Below are positions 9,401-18,750 of a DNA stretch of 64,000 bases, one piece after another; the first letter of the stretch is position 1; each line of letters begins with the position of its first letter. The notes below the pieces were generated by a model. The model was given only the letters and a program-made list of their open reading frames with translations, ran no database searches and was not told the DNA's origin. Source of the DNA: Tribonema minus (Eukaryota; Sar; Xanthophyceae; Tribonematales; Tribonemataceae); contig JAFCMP010000171.1 in the NCBI GenBank assembly GCA_017506865.1, positions 56,942 through 120,941 on the forward strand, written 5' to 3'. The position numbers and the translations under genes were made by a program.

Positions 9401-11830
9401 ATTCTTGAGGTCCAGCATGAACTGCCAGTGACCGAGCTCATACGCGAGTTTGCCGGCCATGGCCGCTTTCTCCGCTCCTGCTGAGACGGCTACCCCATAC
9501 TGCCCGTCTGGCTCAAGGAGCTCCGCCAGGAAGTCTTTGCGGTCTGCCACGTACACCGAAGTGCATAGTCGCTGCAGCACCTCGCCGCAAACGATGGGCC
9601 GCTGCTTAGCTGTACCATCTTCCTGTTGTTCTGCAAGTGGCGTCAGGCGCCCCGCGCCATGCAACTGCCAGAAGGCATCCGGCAGCCGCGCAGCCTCCCG
9701 CATAACGGTCTGAAGCCACCGTGTGAGGACAGCAGCAAACTCATGCCGTCCCCAGCTTGTGCGTAGCGCATCCTGCAGGTGGCTGTAGCGCAGCCCCGAT
9801 GGGCCTGCTCCACTGTAAGGGCTTGCTCGCTGGATGAGCTTGGCAACCGTCTCTGGCTCAATTCCCTCCCCCTGTAACAGGCTGAGTTCTGCTGGCATGT
9901 CGGCTGCTTTCGCCACAAGCTGATCAACCATGCCGGATAGCTCATGGAGTTGTTCCCCTGGCGCAGCGGGGGGGTGTTTGGACTGCATGGCGGCAAAGCA
10001 GTCATCATCAGGTATCGCCACCGTTTTGGGCTGAAGGAAACGCGCTGCCTGCTGTAGCCCCCCCCGTGTGCCCATGCACTGTAGGACGTAGGCGTTGATC
10101 GCTGCCTCCGTTTGCTGGCGCGCGCGCCAGCGCCGGTGCGCACGCGCGTGTGCGAGGAGCGCTGGCACCAACCGGTCAAGCTCACCGCGTGCCAACATTC
10201 TGATTCTGTCGGAGCGAGTGATGCCAGGTGCGCCATCGGTGGAGGTGATGAGTGATGGCATGAGGTGGTGTAGAATCGTGGATCTTTGCAGTCGCTGCAC
10301 GCGCCCTGCGGAATCTGGCTCCCGCGCCGCATTGACGAACATCGTCATTGTGTGTGCCAACAGATGTGTTGCTGCGTTCTCCAGTGCAGCTCCCACATAG
10401 CGACGATTGCGTGGTCTAGCAAGGCTTCTAGTTGTCGCGAACTGCAGCTTGCACAGCTCATCGAGGCTGATGCTGTCAAGCACTGCTGCGACTGCGGGGG
10501 TTGAGATGGTCCACGTGAAAAGCCCACCTGCCCCACCTGCTGCGCCTGCAGGGCCTGGCGCTGCCGCTGCTGTCGCCGCACCTGCCGCTCTGGGGCCCCC
10601 TCCGCCGCCGCCGCGGCCGCCACGACCACAGCCTCGTCCGCCGCTGTCGCTGCTGCGACCGCTGCCACGGCCACCGCGGCCGTTTTGAGTTCGCGCGCCA
10701 CTGCCGCTGTTGCTAGCACCGCCGCTGCGGCTGCTGGCATCACTGCTGCGGCCGTTGCCAGCGCCGCTGTCCTTAGTACCGGCTGCACTGCCGCCGCCGG
10801 CACCGCTGCTGCTGCCGCCTCCGGTTCTGCTGCCGCTAGTCGCTCTGCTACTGCTGACGTCTGCATCATTGCTGCCGCTGCGAACGCGTCCTCCATTGCC
10901 ACGTCCGCGCCCTCCACTGCGACCCCGACCCCCTCGTGTAGCACTGCTGCCCCCGCGTTCCGGCCTCTTTGAGCTGCCGGAGGAGCTGCTGCCACCAGCC
11001 TGAGCAGCAGGTGCCTGCTGCGCGTGCGCTGGTCCCTTTGCGTAGGGGTTGCCGATGGGTGTGCACGCCGGTTGCTGCTGTGGCAGCGACGTGGTAGCTG
11101 TTGCCGTCGATGCATCAGGTGCTAGCGGTGCTGCTGATGCTGTTGTTGACAATGTTGCCGCCACTGCAGCGGGTGAAGTGATAGGCCTGCATTTGCGGCA
11201 GTGCTTGCCCGCGCTGGCATCGCTGCTGTCCACTCTGAATGTCTTGTTGGCATGAAACAGGTTTTTGCACAAGGCACACTCGGTGTAGATGGTTTGCAAG
11301 TGCGACGTGCTGAGGTCGGAGCGCTCCATGAACGTTGTTGCTGTCCCACTGTGGTGTTTGCGCTGGTGCTTCGCCGCGATGTGGGCGTTTAACCTCTGCT
11401 GTAACGAGAGCAGCGACATGCCCTTCTTCACCACGAGGTCGCATAAGTTGCACTTGTACTCCGGGTCCGCACTGCCTCCACCTCCAGCTTCGTCGTCTAG
11501 CATCAGACGTTGCTGTTCCAGACTGTTATGACCTGTTCTAGAGCGCTTGACTGCACTTTGCCCGCCCGTGTGCTCCCCTTCGCCTGTTTGATCGGAAATT
11601 GACCAACCGTCATTCTGTACCCTCTTGCGTTTGTGCGCTGCGCGTCCGTCTCCAGTTGCTCTGCTGCTGCCACTCGTGCCATCGTCCTGTTGACAAGCGC
11701 CATTGCCATCTGCAGCACTGGTGCTAATATCCTGCGCTTGTGCGCACGCTAGATCGGATTCCTTGCATTTCTGCGCTGATTCAGAGTTGGCAATACGGGC
11801 CTCCCGCCGCCGCCATGATATTCTTTTCAT
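6491..11830 (-). CDS. non-LTR retrotransposon polyprotein (RT + restriction-like endonuclease)
   Basis: A single uninterrupted frame of 1779 residues beginning MKRISWRRREARI. Order of parts: C2H2-type zinc finger CNLCDLV...HIAAKH (about 125-160); a Cys finger CALCKNLF...CRKC (about 180-215); a Ser/Gly/Arg-rich linker (about 270-420); reverse transcriptase (about 670-985) with FMLDLKNAFN, FKQGDPAAPMLF and the catalytic YMDD near 902; an Ala-rich low-complexity tract of ~260 residues (about 1130-1395); then CKLCGKSPGGTLHARLC with a following HN, and a PD-(D/E)XK-type nuclease (MDIVL, MVDVT, K..HY, about 1610-1660). Zinc fingers plus a C-terminal restriction-like endonuclease are the hallmark of the R2/NeSL/Utopia-type LINEs, which cut a target and reverse-transcribe their RNA there. 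No break is seen, so it may be autonomous. A YMDD in place of the usual non-LTR FADD and the huge Ala tract are unusual. Confidence 0.88.
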   Translation of the reverse strand: MKRISWRRREARIANSESAQKCKESDLACAQAQDISTSAADGNGACQQDDGTSGSSRATGDGRAAHKRKRVQNDGWSISDQTGEGEHTGGQSAVKRSRTGHNSLEQQRLMLDDEAGGGGSADPEYKCNLCDLVVKKGMSLLSLQQRLNAHIAAKHQRKHHSGTATTFMERSDLSTSHLQTIYTECALCKNLFHANKTFRVDSSDASAGKHCRKCRPITSPAAVAATLSTTASAAPLAPDASTATATTSLPQQQPACTPIGNPYAKGPAHAQQAPAAQAGGSSSSGSSKRPERGGSSATRGGRGRSGGRGRGNGGRVRSGSNDADVSSSRATSGSRTGGGSSSGAGGGSAAGTKDSGAGNGRSSDASSRSGGASNSGSGARTQNGRGGRGSGRSSDSGGRGCGRGGRGGGGGGPRAAGAATAAAAPGPAGAAGGAGGLFTWTISTPAVAAVLDSISLDELCKLQFATTRSLARPRNRRYVGAALENAATHLLAHTMTMFVNAAREPDSAGRVQRLQRSTILHHLMPSLITSTDGAPGITRSDRIRMLARGELDRLVPALLAHARAHRRWRARQQTEAAINAYVLQCMGTRGGLQQAARFLQPKTVAIPDDDCFAAMQSKHPPAAPGEQLHELSGMVDQLVAKAADMPAELSLLQGEGIEPETVAKLIQRASPYSGAGPSGLRYSHLQDALRTSWGRHEFAAVLTRWLQTVMREAARLPDAFWQLHGAGRLTPLAEQQEDGTAKQRPIVCGEVLQRLCTSVYVADRKDFLAELLEPDGQYGVAVSAGAEKAAMAGKLAYELGHWQFMLDLKNAFNMVFVLAAAEWVAAQLPDFLDYFIGTYVRTRPRLLFQHVDGSTRIIMSQRGFKQGDPAAPMLFCGAIAQCLKRFNEAAAAQRARRRMGAYMDDANVRTGACTLTQDDIQAVAQLKQHFAEVGLELNLTKSRALPGRGHVVTDHERQLLQQLGVQLVGDTDENQNRGAVLLGVPVGHSSFVDAWLRREAGAGGAGARFAERCARLTSPRAMFRLLRYCVVPRMTYCLRTIPTTQTAPAAKEWDRVTQWVLEHSMGLQPPGQTWRQFEQSGAHFHLAAHGPALQQARLPTRHGGLGITSACDIADAAYVAGTLQALQPALSGWAGVLQQAAPQAAADNAAEDAATQATPAAAAAAPAPAASAAATVTAAAAVASGGATAPAAATASAAGRAYGAAIPATHDAAAAGSGAAAAAQAAPAAAAAAAAHGATTPAAAAAAAAAAAPASEAAAAAAAHVAPQVASAASLTAASTAAAAGIGNTAATGPTSLRAAAAPATGAASAGGAATVPAATAAMAVAAANAAGAAPTPAAAATPLAAAATAGGTAAAPAHAAAAAVNAGAARSTPAMLQGAAAAEVARLPLMRTIATAATSLRAATGDKLEHLLPPALTPLQQQPPTQQPPLRPTAGGGTGADAACVLDASALQLQCSLKRPNQSALADAVATELADKVEADLQQLPQGTQRTQALARFRSQRHMHSIGMAFLNEPMYSTTASFDGLSWQLAVKRAIGVEEQTAGCKLCGKSPGGTLHARLCQAPRVKAHDTIVHNSVKRATQRLLRQYLKTGLVDEDYTPFLGSAGPPGSRRMDIVLPADAFPVTGYDDPTRHLPLMVDVTCFEAQVASRAAKTAADPERCCRDQEAAKTTHYSGHYDQNCYKLATLAIGSFGSIGEQGRKLLEAVATEYASRMSVPGGARPKALKGIALARLRSALSAALHMAYSGRVMTHMAESRGGGHMEEDVGEDPEMPFGGGGV

Positions 11831-11864
11831 GATCTCTGCTACGCCATGGTGCTACATGCTACAG

Positions 11865-12455
11865 CTACATACCTATCCGCATCTCGTGGAGGCCTACTAG
11901 ATTCCTGTACTTCCTCACTCGGTACCTGTACGACGTTAAAATGTTGCATGTACTCCATTTGGCAACCCAGCATGTACGCACCTGCGCCTCCGCGTACATG
12001 GCGTCGTGAATGCGACTGAGCGTGATCGCCAGGATCCCCATGTCGTCTTTATTCCTTTGCACGACCTTACACAGGCGCAAAATGATGGTGTTGAGCTGTG
12101 CCTTGTCGTCTCCTTCCCACTCGTCAAACGCTGTATGTTTGTTTAATACCAGTGGACGGAGCATTTCCTCCGGGGAAGGGTGCATGGGTTGTACGCACTC
12201 GTACGCATCTGACAAGACGCCGCCACTTACCTCGAAGTCGTTAAATCCGTGCACGTTCACGTTGATGAGTCTGTCGGACGGGGAGGGTTGTGGTGGTGGT
12301 GGTGGTGGTGTGTCCACGGTCTGGCCTCTCTCCTTCCTGCAAGGCGTGCAGCCTGGGTCGCTTGCTGTAGCGGGCGGCTTGTAGACACGCAGGAAGCGGC
12401 AATTGACCAGAAAAAGGTGTCCGCTGCAACCAACACTTTGATGACCGTGCGCCAC
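11865..12455 (-). CDS. hypothetical protein, possible exon
   Basis: A minus-strand frame of 196 codons just upstream of the retrotransposon. The part HLFLVNCRFLRVYKP, a Pro run encoded by a GGT/ACC microsatellite (12290-12312), and the stretch around EEMLRPLVLNKHTAFDEWEG read like real protein, but I recognise no family. Coding-like sequence continues upstream in another minus frame to about 12713 (GIAKFSLASVWSQLIERG), which suggests exons or a decayed gene. It could instead be the 5' leader or ORF1 of the retrotransposon. Confidence 0.3.
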   Translation of the reverse strand: MAHGHQSVGCSGHLFLVNCRFLRVYKPPATASDPGCTPCRKERGQTVDTPPPPPPQPSPSDRLINVNVHGFNDFEVSGGVLSDAYECVQPMHPSPEEMLRPLVLNKHTAFDEWEGDDKAQLNTIILRLCKVVQRNKDDMGILAITLSRIHDAMYAEAQVRTCWVAKWSTCNILTSYRYRVRKYRNLVGLHEMRIGM

Positions 12456-12712
12456 ATGGCACCTCTATCCTCCGATGCACCATGCACCACGCACCTGCAC
12501 TGTGCTGAAGCGATCGCAGGGCCTGGTGAAGCTGAGCTGAGCTGCACCTCTCTCGATCAGCTGAGACCAGACACTCGCTAATGAGAATTTGGCGATACCG
12601 TGGTCATCTTGATGCTGCTGCAGAGCGCACATAATCATCTCGGCGCTGCCATTAAAGCTGTCTCCATCCAGCCACACATTCCAAGCCAGGGTGCGCGAGT
12701 AAACTAAATACA

Positions 12713-13395
12713 TTGCGCCAACCCTATTGCGCCATTAGATTGCGCCAATTGCGCCAACCGAGGCGCAAAAGAGGGGGTGGCGCAATTGGCGCAAATATCT
12801 TGGGATAGGCAGTGTTTCGCAGTGCATCGTAGTGCAACAGAGGTCATGGACGATGCTGGAATTGTTGATTTGGACCAGGATAGTGATGGCGATGCGCCAG
12901 GCACTCAGACCAAAGCAGCAGGCATGCCAGCAGGCCACAGGCGCCAGTGCGACGCTTCTTCGAAGCCACCGGTGGCAAGGTCAGCAGCAAGCGAGGGGCC
13001 TGTCAGTGCCTGCACTGCGGCGTCAAGTTTACCAAGAGTCCATCCAGGGTGCAAACGTTGGAGCAGCACATCCTGCACCAGTGCACCGAGGTACCAGCAG
13101 ACTTGAGGGAGGAGCTTCACAGCGAGTGCACCAAGGACCTTCCCCTGGCGACTGCGAGCGGGCCTGTGGACATTGAGGCCATCTTGAACGCGCACCTGCC
13201 CACGTAGAAGCTTTGTTCTTGGCAGCGTTGCGCTGATACGGTACTACGTCCAAATAGGGTACAAAACTGAACTACAATGTACGTTGAATGCTCCTGGGCC
13301 GCAAACCAATTGCGCCAGTTGCGCCAGTCAATTGCGCAATGGCATTTCCGTTTTTTGCCTGAGCCTTGATTATATTGCGCCAGGCGCTCAATAAT
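12713..13395 (+). mobile_element. small BED-finger DNA element with TTGCGCC-rich ends
   Basis: Both flanks carry clusters of TTGCGCC/GGCGCAA (about seven copies at 12713-12795 and five at 13302-13392), as expected for transposase-binding subterminal repeats of hAT-like elements. Between them lies only an N-terminal BED-type segment. Its opening resembles that of the hAT protein at 39779 (acidic MDDAGIVDLDQDSD against MADAVES...MDLDTDESD). The catalytic domain is absent, so it is a non-autonomous derivative. Exact termini and a target duplication were not found. Confidence 0.5.
12846..13207 (+). pseudogene. BED zinc-finger fragment of a hAT-like transposase
   Basis: Two adjacent frames are used. 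The start at 12846 gives an acidic N-terminus, and the frame ending at 13207 gives RRFFEATGGKVSSKRGACQC, then CLHCGVKF and LEQHILHQC, a BED-type zinc finger (Cys-x2-Cys ... His-x4-Cys). The two parts are separated by a frameshift near 12945-12950. Only about 120 residues exist, far short of the 600 or more of an active hAT transposase, so it can at most be a DNA-binding peptide. Confidence 0.5.
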
Positions 13396-13499
13396 CAAAA
13401 CGCGCACCCTGTTCCAAGCACAGGTCAGGGCGCCCTTGTTGAACTGATTACCGCTGTTCCCGGCCGCTGTTTGTTTGCCGCTGATTAAGCCTGCACCGT

Positions 13500-15290
13500 G
13501 AAGCGATGTTACCGCCGCAGCGTACCGTTGCTGTCATCAAGGCGATTACACCTGCGGCAGGACAGCACAGCGCTATACATCGTTTGCGGTTTGCGATTTG
13601 CGATTACACCTGAGTCCTGAACGTGGACAGCATAGACAGCATAGCGCTTAACGTCGTTTGCGGTTTGCGATTTGCGATCACACCTGAGTCCTGAACATCT
13701 GCGGCAGCACAGCATAGCGCTATACGTCGTTTGCGGTTTGCGATTTGCCATTAGTCCAGAGTCCTGCAACCTGCGGAGACAGCAAAGCGCTATACGTCGT
13801 TTGCTGTTTGCGGTTTGGGATTAGTCCTGAGTCCTGAACATCTGCAGCAGGACAGCAAAGCGCTATAGTATCACGTCGTTTGCGGTTTGCGATTGGCGAT
13901 TAGACCTGAGTCCTTCACCCTGCGGAGACAGCAAAGCGTTATACGTCGTTTGCGGTTTGCGATTTGCGATTAGACCTGAGTCTTGAACATCTACAGCAGG
14001 ACAGCAAAGCGCTATAGTATTACGTCGTTTGCGGTTTGCGATTTGCGATTTGAGACCTGAGTTCTGCAACCTGCGGAGACAGCAAAGCGCTATACGTCGT
14101 TTGCGGTTTGCAATTTGCGATTAGACCTGAGTCCTGACCATCTGCAGCAGGACAGCAAAGCGCTATAGTATTACGTCGTTTGCGGTTTGCGATATGCGAT
14201 TAGACCTGAGTTCTGAAACCTGCGGAGACAGCAAAGCGCTATGACATTGTGTCGTTTGCGGTTTGCGATTTGCGATTAGACCAACATGCGGAGACAGCAA
14301 AGCGTTTTACGTCGTTTGCGGTTTGCGATTTGCAATTAGACCTGAGTCCTGAACATCTGCGGAGACAGCAAAGCGTTATACGTCGTCTGCGGTTTGCGAT
14401 TTGCGATTAGACCTGAGTCCTGAACATCTGCAGCAGGACAGCAAAGCGCTATAGTATTACGTCGTTTGCGGTTTGCGATTTACGAGTAGACCTGAGTTCT
14501 GCAACCTGCGGAGACAGCAAAGCGCTAAACGTCGTTTGCGGTTTGCGATTTGCGATTAGACTTGAATCCTGAACATCTGCTGCTTGATCAGGACAGCAAA
14601 GCGCTATACGTCGTTTGCGGTTTGCGATGTGCGACTAGATTTGAGTCCTGAACATCTGTGGCAGGACAGCATAGCGCTTAAGGTCGTTTGCGGTTTGCGA
14701 TTTGCGATAACACCTGAGTCCTGAACATGGACAGCATAGACAGCATAGCGCTTAACGTCGTTTGCGGTTTGCGATTTGCGATTACACCTGAGCCCTGAAC
14801 ATCTGCGGCAGGACAGCATAGCGCTATACATCGTTGGCGGTTTGCGATTTGCGATTACACCTGAGTCCTGAGTCCTGCAACCTGCGGAGACAGCAAAGCC
14901 CTATACGTCGTTTGCGGTTTGCGATTTGCGACTAGACCTGAGCCCTGAACATCTGCGGCATGACAGCAAAGCACAACACATCGTTTGCGGTTTGCGATTT
15001 GCGATTAGGGTGAGTGCTGAACATCTGCTGCAGGACAGCAAAGCACTATACGTCGTTTGCGGTTTGCGATATGCGATTAGACTTCCGTACTGCAATCTGT
15101 ACTTAGACTGCACGTCGTTTGCGGGTTGCGATAGGCAATCAGACACGTCTTGCAAAACTGTGTGTGGACAACAAAGCACTACACGTCGTTTGCGGTTTGC
15201 GATTTCCTGTTAGACCTCCGTACTGCAATGTGTATTTCAATGGTAGCACTGCAGTCGTTGGCGATATGCGATTTGCGATTAGGCAGTCAA
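13500..15290. repeat. minisatellite, ~24 units of 60-80 bp
   Basis: Each unit contains three heptamers in a row, TTTGCGG TTTGCGA TTTGCGA, followed by a TTAGACCTGAGTCCTGAAC-type segment and ACAGCAAAGCGCTATA. Cores recur every 60-80 bp, for example near 13582, 13660, 13732, 13874, 13944, 14024, 14096, 14176, 14250, 14310, 14383, 14459, 14529, 14609, 14683, 14757, 14830, 14907, 14981, 15052, 15114, 15185 and 15254. Between about 13900 and 14530 two spacer types (CTGCGGAGACAGC and CTGCAGCAGGACAGC..TAGTATTACGTCG) tend to alternate, giving a ~150-bp higher-order dimer. The ORFs here are repeat artefacts. Confidence 0.95.
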
Positions 15291-15800
15291 ACTACGGCGA
15301 AGGTGCGCACACATAACATCGTGCTGCTGTTCCCTCTCTGCAGGTGGACGGTGACAGCCGGTGGGTGGCGGGGACCTAGACAGGATCGGGACGCGTGGGA
15401 CACGGTTAGCCAAGCGTGCACCGGCCCTAAACAACCGGTAATTGCCAACTGGCCCTTGGCTTGCTGAGATCAGATGTGCAGGTTTCACGTTTTGATACAG
15501 TGAGACAGCCCTTGTTGTCTTTCTTCAAGAGACAGTTGGTGTTTTACGTAGGTTTCTCATCTCTGTAATCAGGTAAAATCTGTTATCCCCTTGTCCCAGA
15601 ATGTCTGTTGGAGTACTTGGAGATTAATCGACGAGTGAATTTTTGATGACACCAACTACTGGGACTAGCCTGCCCCGATCCTGCCCCAAATGCCCTGCCC
15701 CATGCAACCTCGAAGCGTCACATGGACCAATGCGCATACATGTGATGAGTACGTTGATTCTGAATGTGGAAGTCGGCTTTTGGCAGAGAGAAGTCAGCGT
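15291..15800. other. no gene seen
   Basis: Unique sequence between the minisatellite and the coiled-coil relic; no supported feature. Confidence 0.4.
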
Positions 15801-17495
15801 TCATTTCTCAAGAAAGTCTACATGCTCGGAGTCCAGCATGGCACGCATTGCGGTCAGCTGCTTTCGTTTGAACGACTCCAGTCTGGCTGGCTCTTCAGCG
15901 TTTGTACGACTGTTTGCATCCGACTGCTTGTTGTCATATGCAAACTCTCTGGCCGCGCGCTTGCGCCTATTGGCGTCCGACCTTTGCGCATCTCGCGGCC
16001 TCGTCATGGCAGCTTCGGCCTTTCGCTGTACATTTTGCTAAGTGTCTTTGACCTCTCTACACCCCACATGTATTTCCACATATTATTCGGCGGCGTCTGC
16101 GTGACGACTAAGCGCTGCACCGGCACTTCGTCAGGCACTCCGTGTTGCGCGCGTTGGGTTGGATCGCAGGCTGAGCATCATCGCCTGTGCCAGGCACTGT
16201 TCACGCCGTGCACGCTGTGCAATCGCGGCTGATCACTGACGACTTCTACTGCCATTTGATCACAGTCAAAGTGTACAGCTGTCTCGGCATCAGGCACCAG
16301 CGTGCCAACTGCAGTTGGCAGTTCTGTTGCTGCTGCGCGTCAAAGCGCGAGCTGAGGCGGGTTATCTCACGGCGCATATCGCCGAGCCGCTGCAGCTTGC
16401 CGCTCTGTAACTGCTTATGTGTCCCTGCATACCCTGATGCTGCGCAAGGCTCATCACGCCTGTCGCTTGCTGCAGGTTGCTGGTGGGCCAGGCCTTCGAG
16501 TTGCACCTTGAATGAGTCTCATTCAATCCGCTCATCCGCGACCCTGAAACTCAAAAAGCAACCGAGCACTTATGCTATAGTAAAGTCTCCAGGGCAGAAC
16601 AGGTGTTGAAGTTGGGTAATGGCATGCTGTAGCCCTATGTCAGGGGCATCTGCTGACTACTCACTTGTTGAAGTTGATGTTGTTCCTGATGTGATATTGT
16701 ACTTCAACGGTGATATTCATACTTCAACTTCATGCCAACTTCAACTGTCATATCACTGCTCAGCGTCAAATAGCACGGCTCCACCCGTCTCAACTTCAAC
16801 AACCAACAGCTCTTCTGGTGCGTCCAAGTGAGGCCAAGAATCTACCATTATCAAACTTCATCAGTTTGAGTGTCTTGACTGACTTCACTATAGCATAAGC
16901 GCTCGGTTGCTTTTTGGGTTTCAGGGTCGCGGATGAGCGGAGCGGATCTCAGACCGGGTTGCTCGCGCAGTCCACCTTGTCACCCATGTTCGCAGCAGCG
17001 GCAGCGGCGCACAGCGCGCGCTTGCTGGGATATCTGCACCTTCAGCATGTCCAGCCTGCGCTTCCACCGTGACAGCTTCCACCTGAGCGTTGCCCGCCTC
17101 ATGGAGCGTGCCCTGCTCTGCTAACTCGCGGCGCAGCTGGAGTTCACGCAGCGGCCCCACAGTCTGCTGGATCTCGCCCATCATGGGCTCGTTTTCCTAG
17201 ATGCGCAGTCCCTGTTCGCGTTGGGGAGCGCCTCCGCAGCCATCTTGAACCCCTGCAGGAAGCCATCACCGCCGCCGCCGCCGCCGTAGACGTTACCGCT
17301 GGCGCGACGGCGGCTCGATTCTCCGCCGTACGTTGAAGGCGGCGCTGTGCTCGCGCCATCGCAGAAGCCACCTGCAATGGATATATTGATACTGGGCGAC
17401 GCCAATGCGAGCGCCTGCGGCGCCGGCGCTGCCATGGTGTTAATCGGCTCGCCTATTCTGAGTGGCACGCCGGCGCCCGTTATCTGAGAAGCCAC
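15801..17495 (-). pseudogene. degraded coiled-coil ORF, family copy 1
   Basis: Minus-strand coding-like stretches appear in several frames. An N-terminal piece at 17181-17495 (MASQITGAGVPLRIGEPINT) has a Gly run. Helical pieces follow at 16921-17184 (RELQLRRELAEQGTLHEAGN) and 16246-16506 (QRLGDMRREITRLSSRFDAQ). A basic C-terminal piece lies at 15801-16007 (MTRPRDAQRSDANRRKRAAR). The sequence from about 16330 down to 15840 is clearly homologous to 54790-55250 on the plus strand (shared QREQCLAQAI-type block), so this is a dispersed family. The MITE copy at 16525-16947 sits inside it. I do not recognise the protein; high helix and Gln content suggest a coiled coil. Confidence 0.5.
16525..16947. 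mobile_element. MITE, copy A
   Basis: About 423 bp, ending in inverted repeats CCGCTCATCCGCGACCCTGA on the left and the complement TCAGGGTCGCGGATGAGCGG on the right, each followed inward by AGCAACCGAGC/GCTCGGTTGCT and TATGCTATAGT/ACTATAGCATA. The interior is rich in TTGAAGTT/AACTTCAA. It is almost identical to copy D (60420-60856) and related to copies B and C. It has no coding capacity and its mobilising transposase is unknown. Confidence 0.9.
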
Positions 17496-17586
17496 ATTGC
17501 CGAGAGCTGACGTGTGTTCGTCGAGCCATTAATGCGTGACCGCTCATGCATGTGCCTCACACCAAAGAAACCCTCTCTCTTGCAGG

Positions 17587-17960
17587 TGGAGCGGGAGACC
17601 GGCGTGGAGGAGGTGAACGCCCTCCTGAACGCTGCTGCGAGCGAGGGCCCGCTGAAGGGCGTCCTGGGCTACGAGACGCGCCCGCTCCGTGGACTACATC
17701 AATGAGGAGCGCAGCGACGTCATGGACGCGCCGATCACCACGGCGGTGAACGGCACGTCCGGCAAGCTGTACGTGTGGTACGACAACGAGATCAGTGCCT
17801 GCAAGTTATGCTGGTGATGGAAGATCATGTCCGTTACAATGGTCCCTGCATATTATGCTACTTGGAGGTGTATTATCCACGGTGGTGATTGGCACCACGG
17901 TGGTGAATGGCACGTACGTCATGCTGTACGTATGATATGACAATGAGGTCAGCGCTGCTA
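17587..17960 (+). pseudogene. GAPDH C-terminal exon relic
   Basis: An intron 3' end (CCCTCTCTCTTGCAG) precedes 17587. The frame then reads VERETGVEEVNALLNAAASE and GPLKGVLGYETRPL and, after a shift near 17690, VDYINEERSDVMDAP, VNGTSGKLYVWYDNE. This matches the end of phosphorylating glyceraldehyde-3-phosphate dehydrogenase (family pattern LKGILGYEERPLVSVDY ... VNGTQVK..AWYDNEWGY), nearest to the bacterial/ArsJ-associated type as I remember it. The expected terminal WGY is lost after YDNE. A second decayed copy of the VNGT..KLYVWYDNE segment follows at about 17893-17960. No upstream exons are in the window. This is probably a dead host-gene fragment. Confidence 0.55.
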
Positions 17961-18481
17961 CGTTGTTGGCGCTAGTGGAATGGAATCAAGGAAGGGGTGT
18001 GGATTTGATGTTGATGACATGCGTCAGAGGTATGCGTGTAGCCGCTGCGTTGCTGCGCTAGTGGAAGGGGCTTGCAGCGATCATGGTGGGTTACGGCACG
18101 CAATGACCTGTGTAGCAGACGCCATGCGCAGCGGTCTGACCATCTGGTACAGCATGCCTACTTCAAGAGTCATTGCGGTGCGCTGCAGTCAACGAGTACA
18201 CGCACGGGGCACTGAACAGAAAGGCATATTTGCGCGCGATACCAAGGTGTCAAATCGTACGCGCGTCAGGTGTTAGAGTGTGGTACGCAAGTTAGGCCCG
18301 CCAGCTTCGCGCATCGTGTCATGATGCTGTCAGTGAAAGGAAGGCAATTGAGAGATCAAGACGTCTGCAATGGCCCTGAACACTTGCGTGGAAGGACCGC
18401 ATCACCACGCTCTGCGAGGTTTTTGAAAGCAGAGGTGTGCGCGCAGAGGTGAGCATGCTGCACTTCAACGCGCAACTTCAC
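17961..18481. other. no gene seen
   Basis: Sequence between the GAPDH relic and the copia left LTR; small ORFs look random. Confidence 0.4.
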
Positions 18482-18483
18482 TG

Positions 18484-18747
18484 TTGAAATGAACACTGTT
18501 TTGTAGCAGTCAGGTTGCACTTGAAGTTGTGCACTTGACGTTGCAGTTTGTTCGAGATCTGTTCGAGATCAGTTCGAGATCTTTTGCATGGATGACTCAG
18601 CAATCCTGAGCTGGAATGCCCAGGCTTGCTGTGCTTTGTAATATCACTTCCTTTCCTACACACTAGCACGTGTGTGTGACTTGTTGCTGTGATGGCTCAA
18701 GCTCAGGTTTCTCTGCACGGTGATTTGCGCGATGTCAATATTGCAAC
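18484..18747 (+). repeat. copia left LTR
   Basis: About 264 bp starting TTGAAATGAACACTG and ending ATTGCAAC, nearly identical to 22965-23227. It contains a short tandem TTCGAGATC run. Confidence 0.9.
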
Positions 18748-18750
18748 GGT

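Noticed and set aside
13500-15290. CRISPR-like array of repeats and spacers
   Set aside because: Units form a continuous minisatellite; the spacers are themselves repeats and the context is eukaryotic, with no cas genes.
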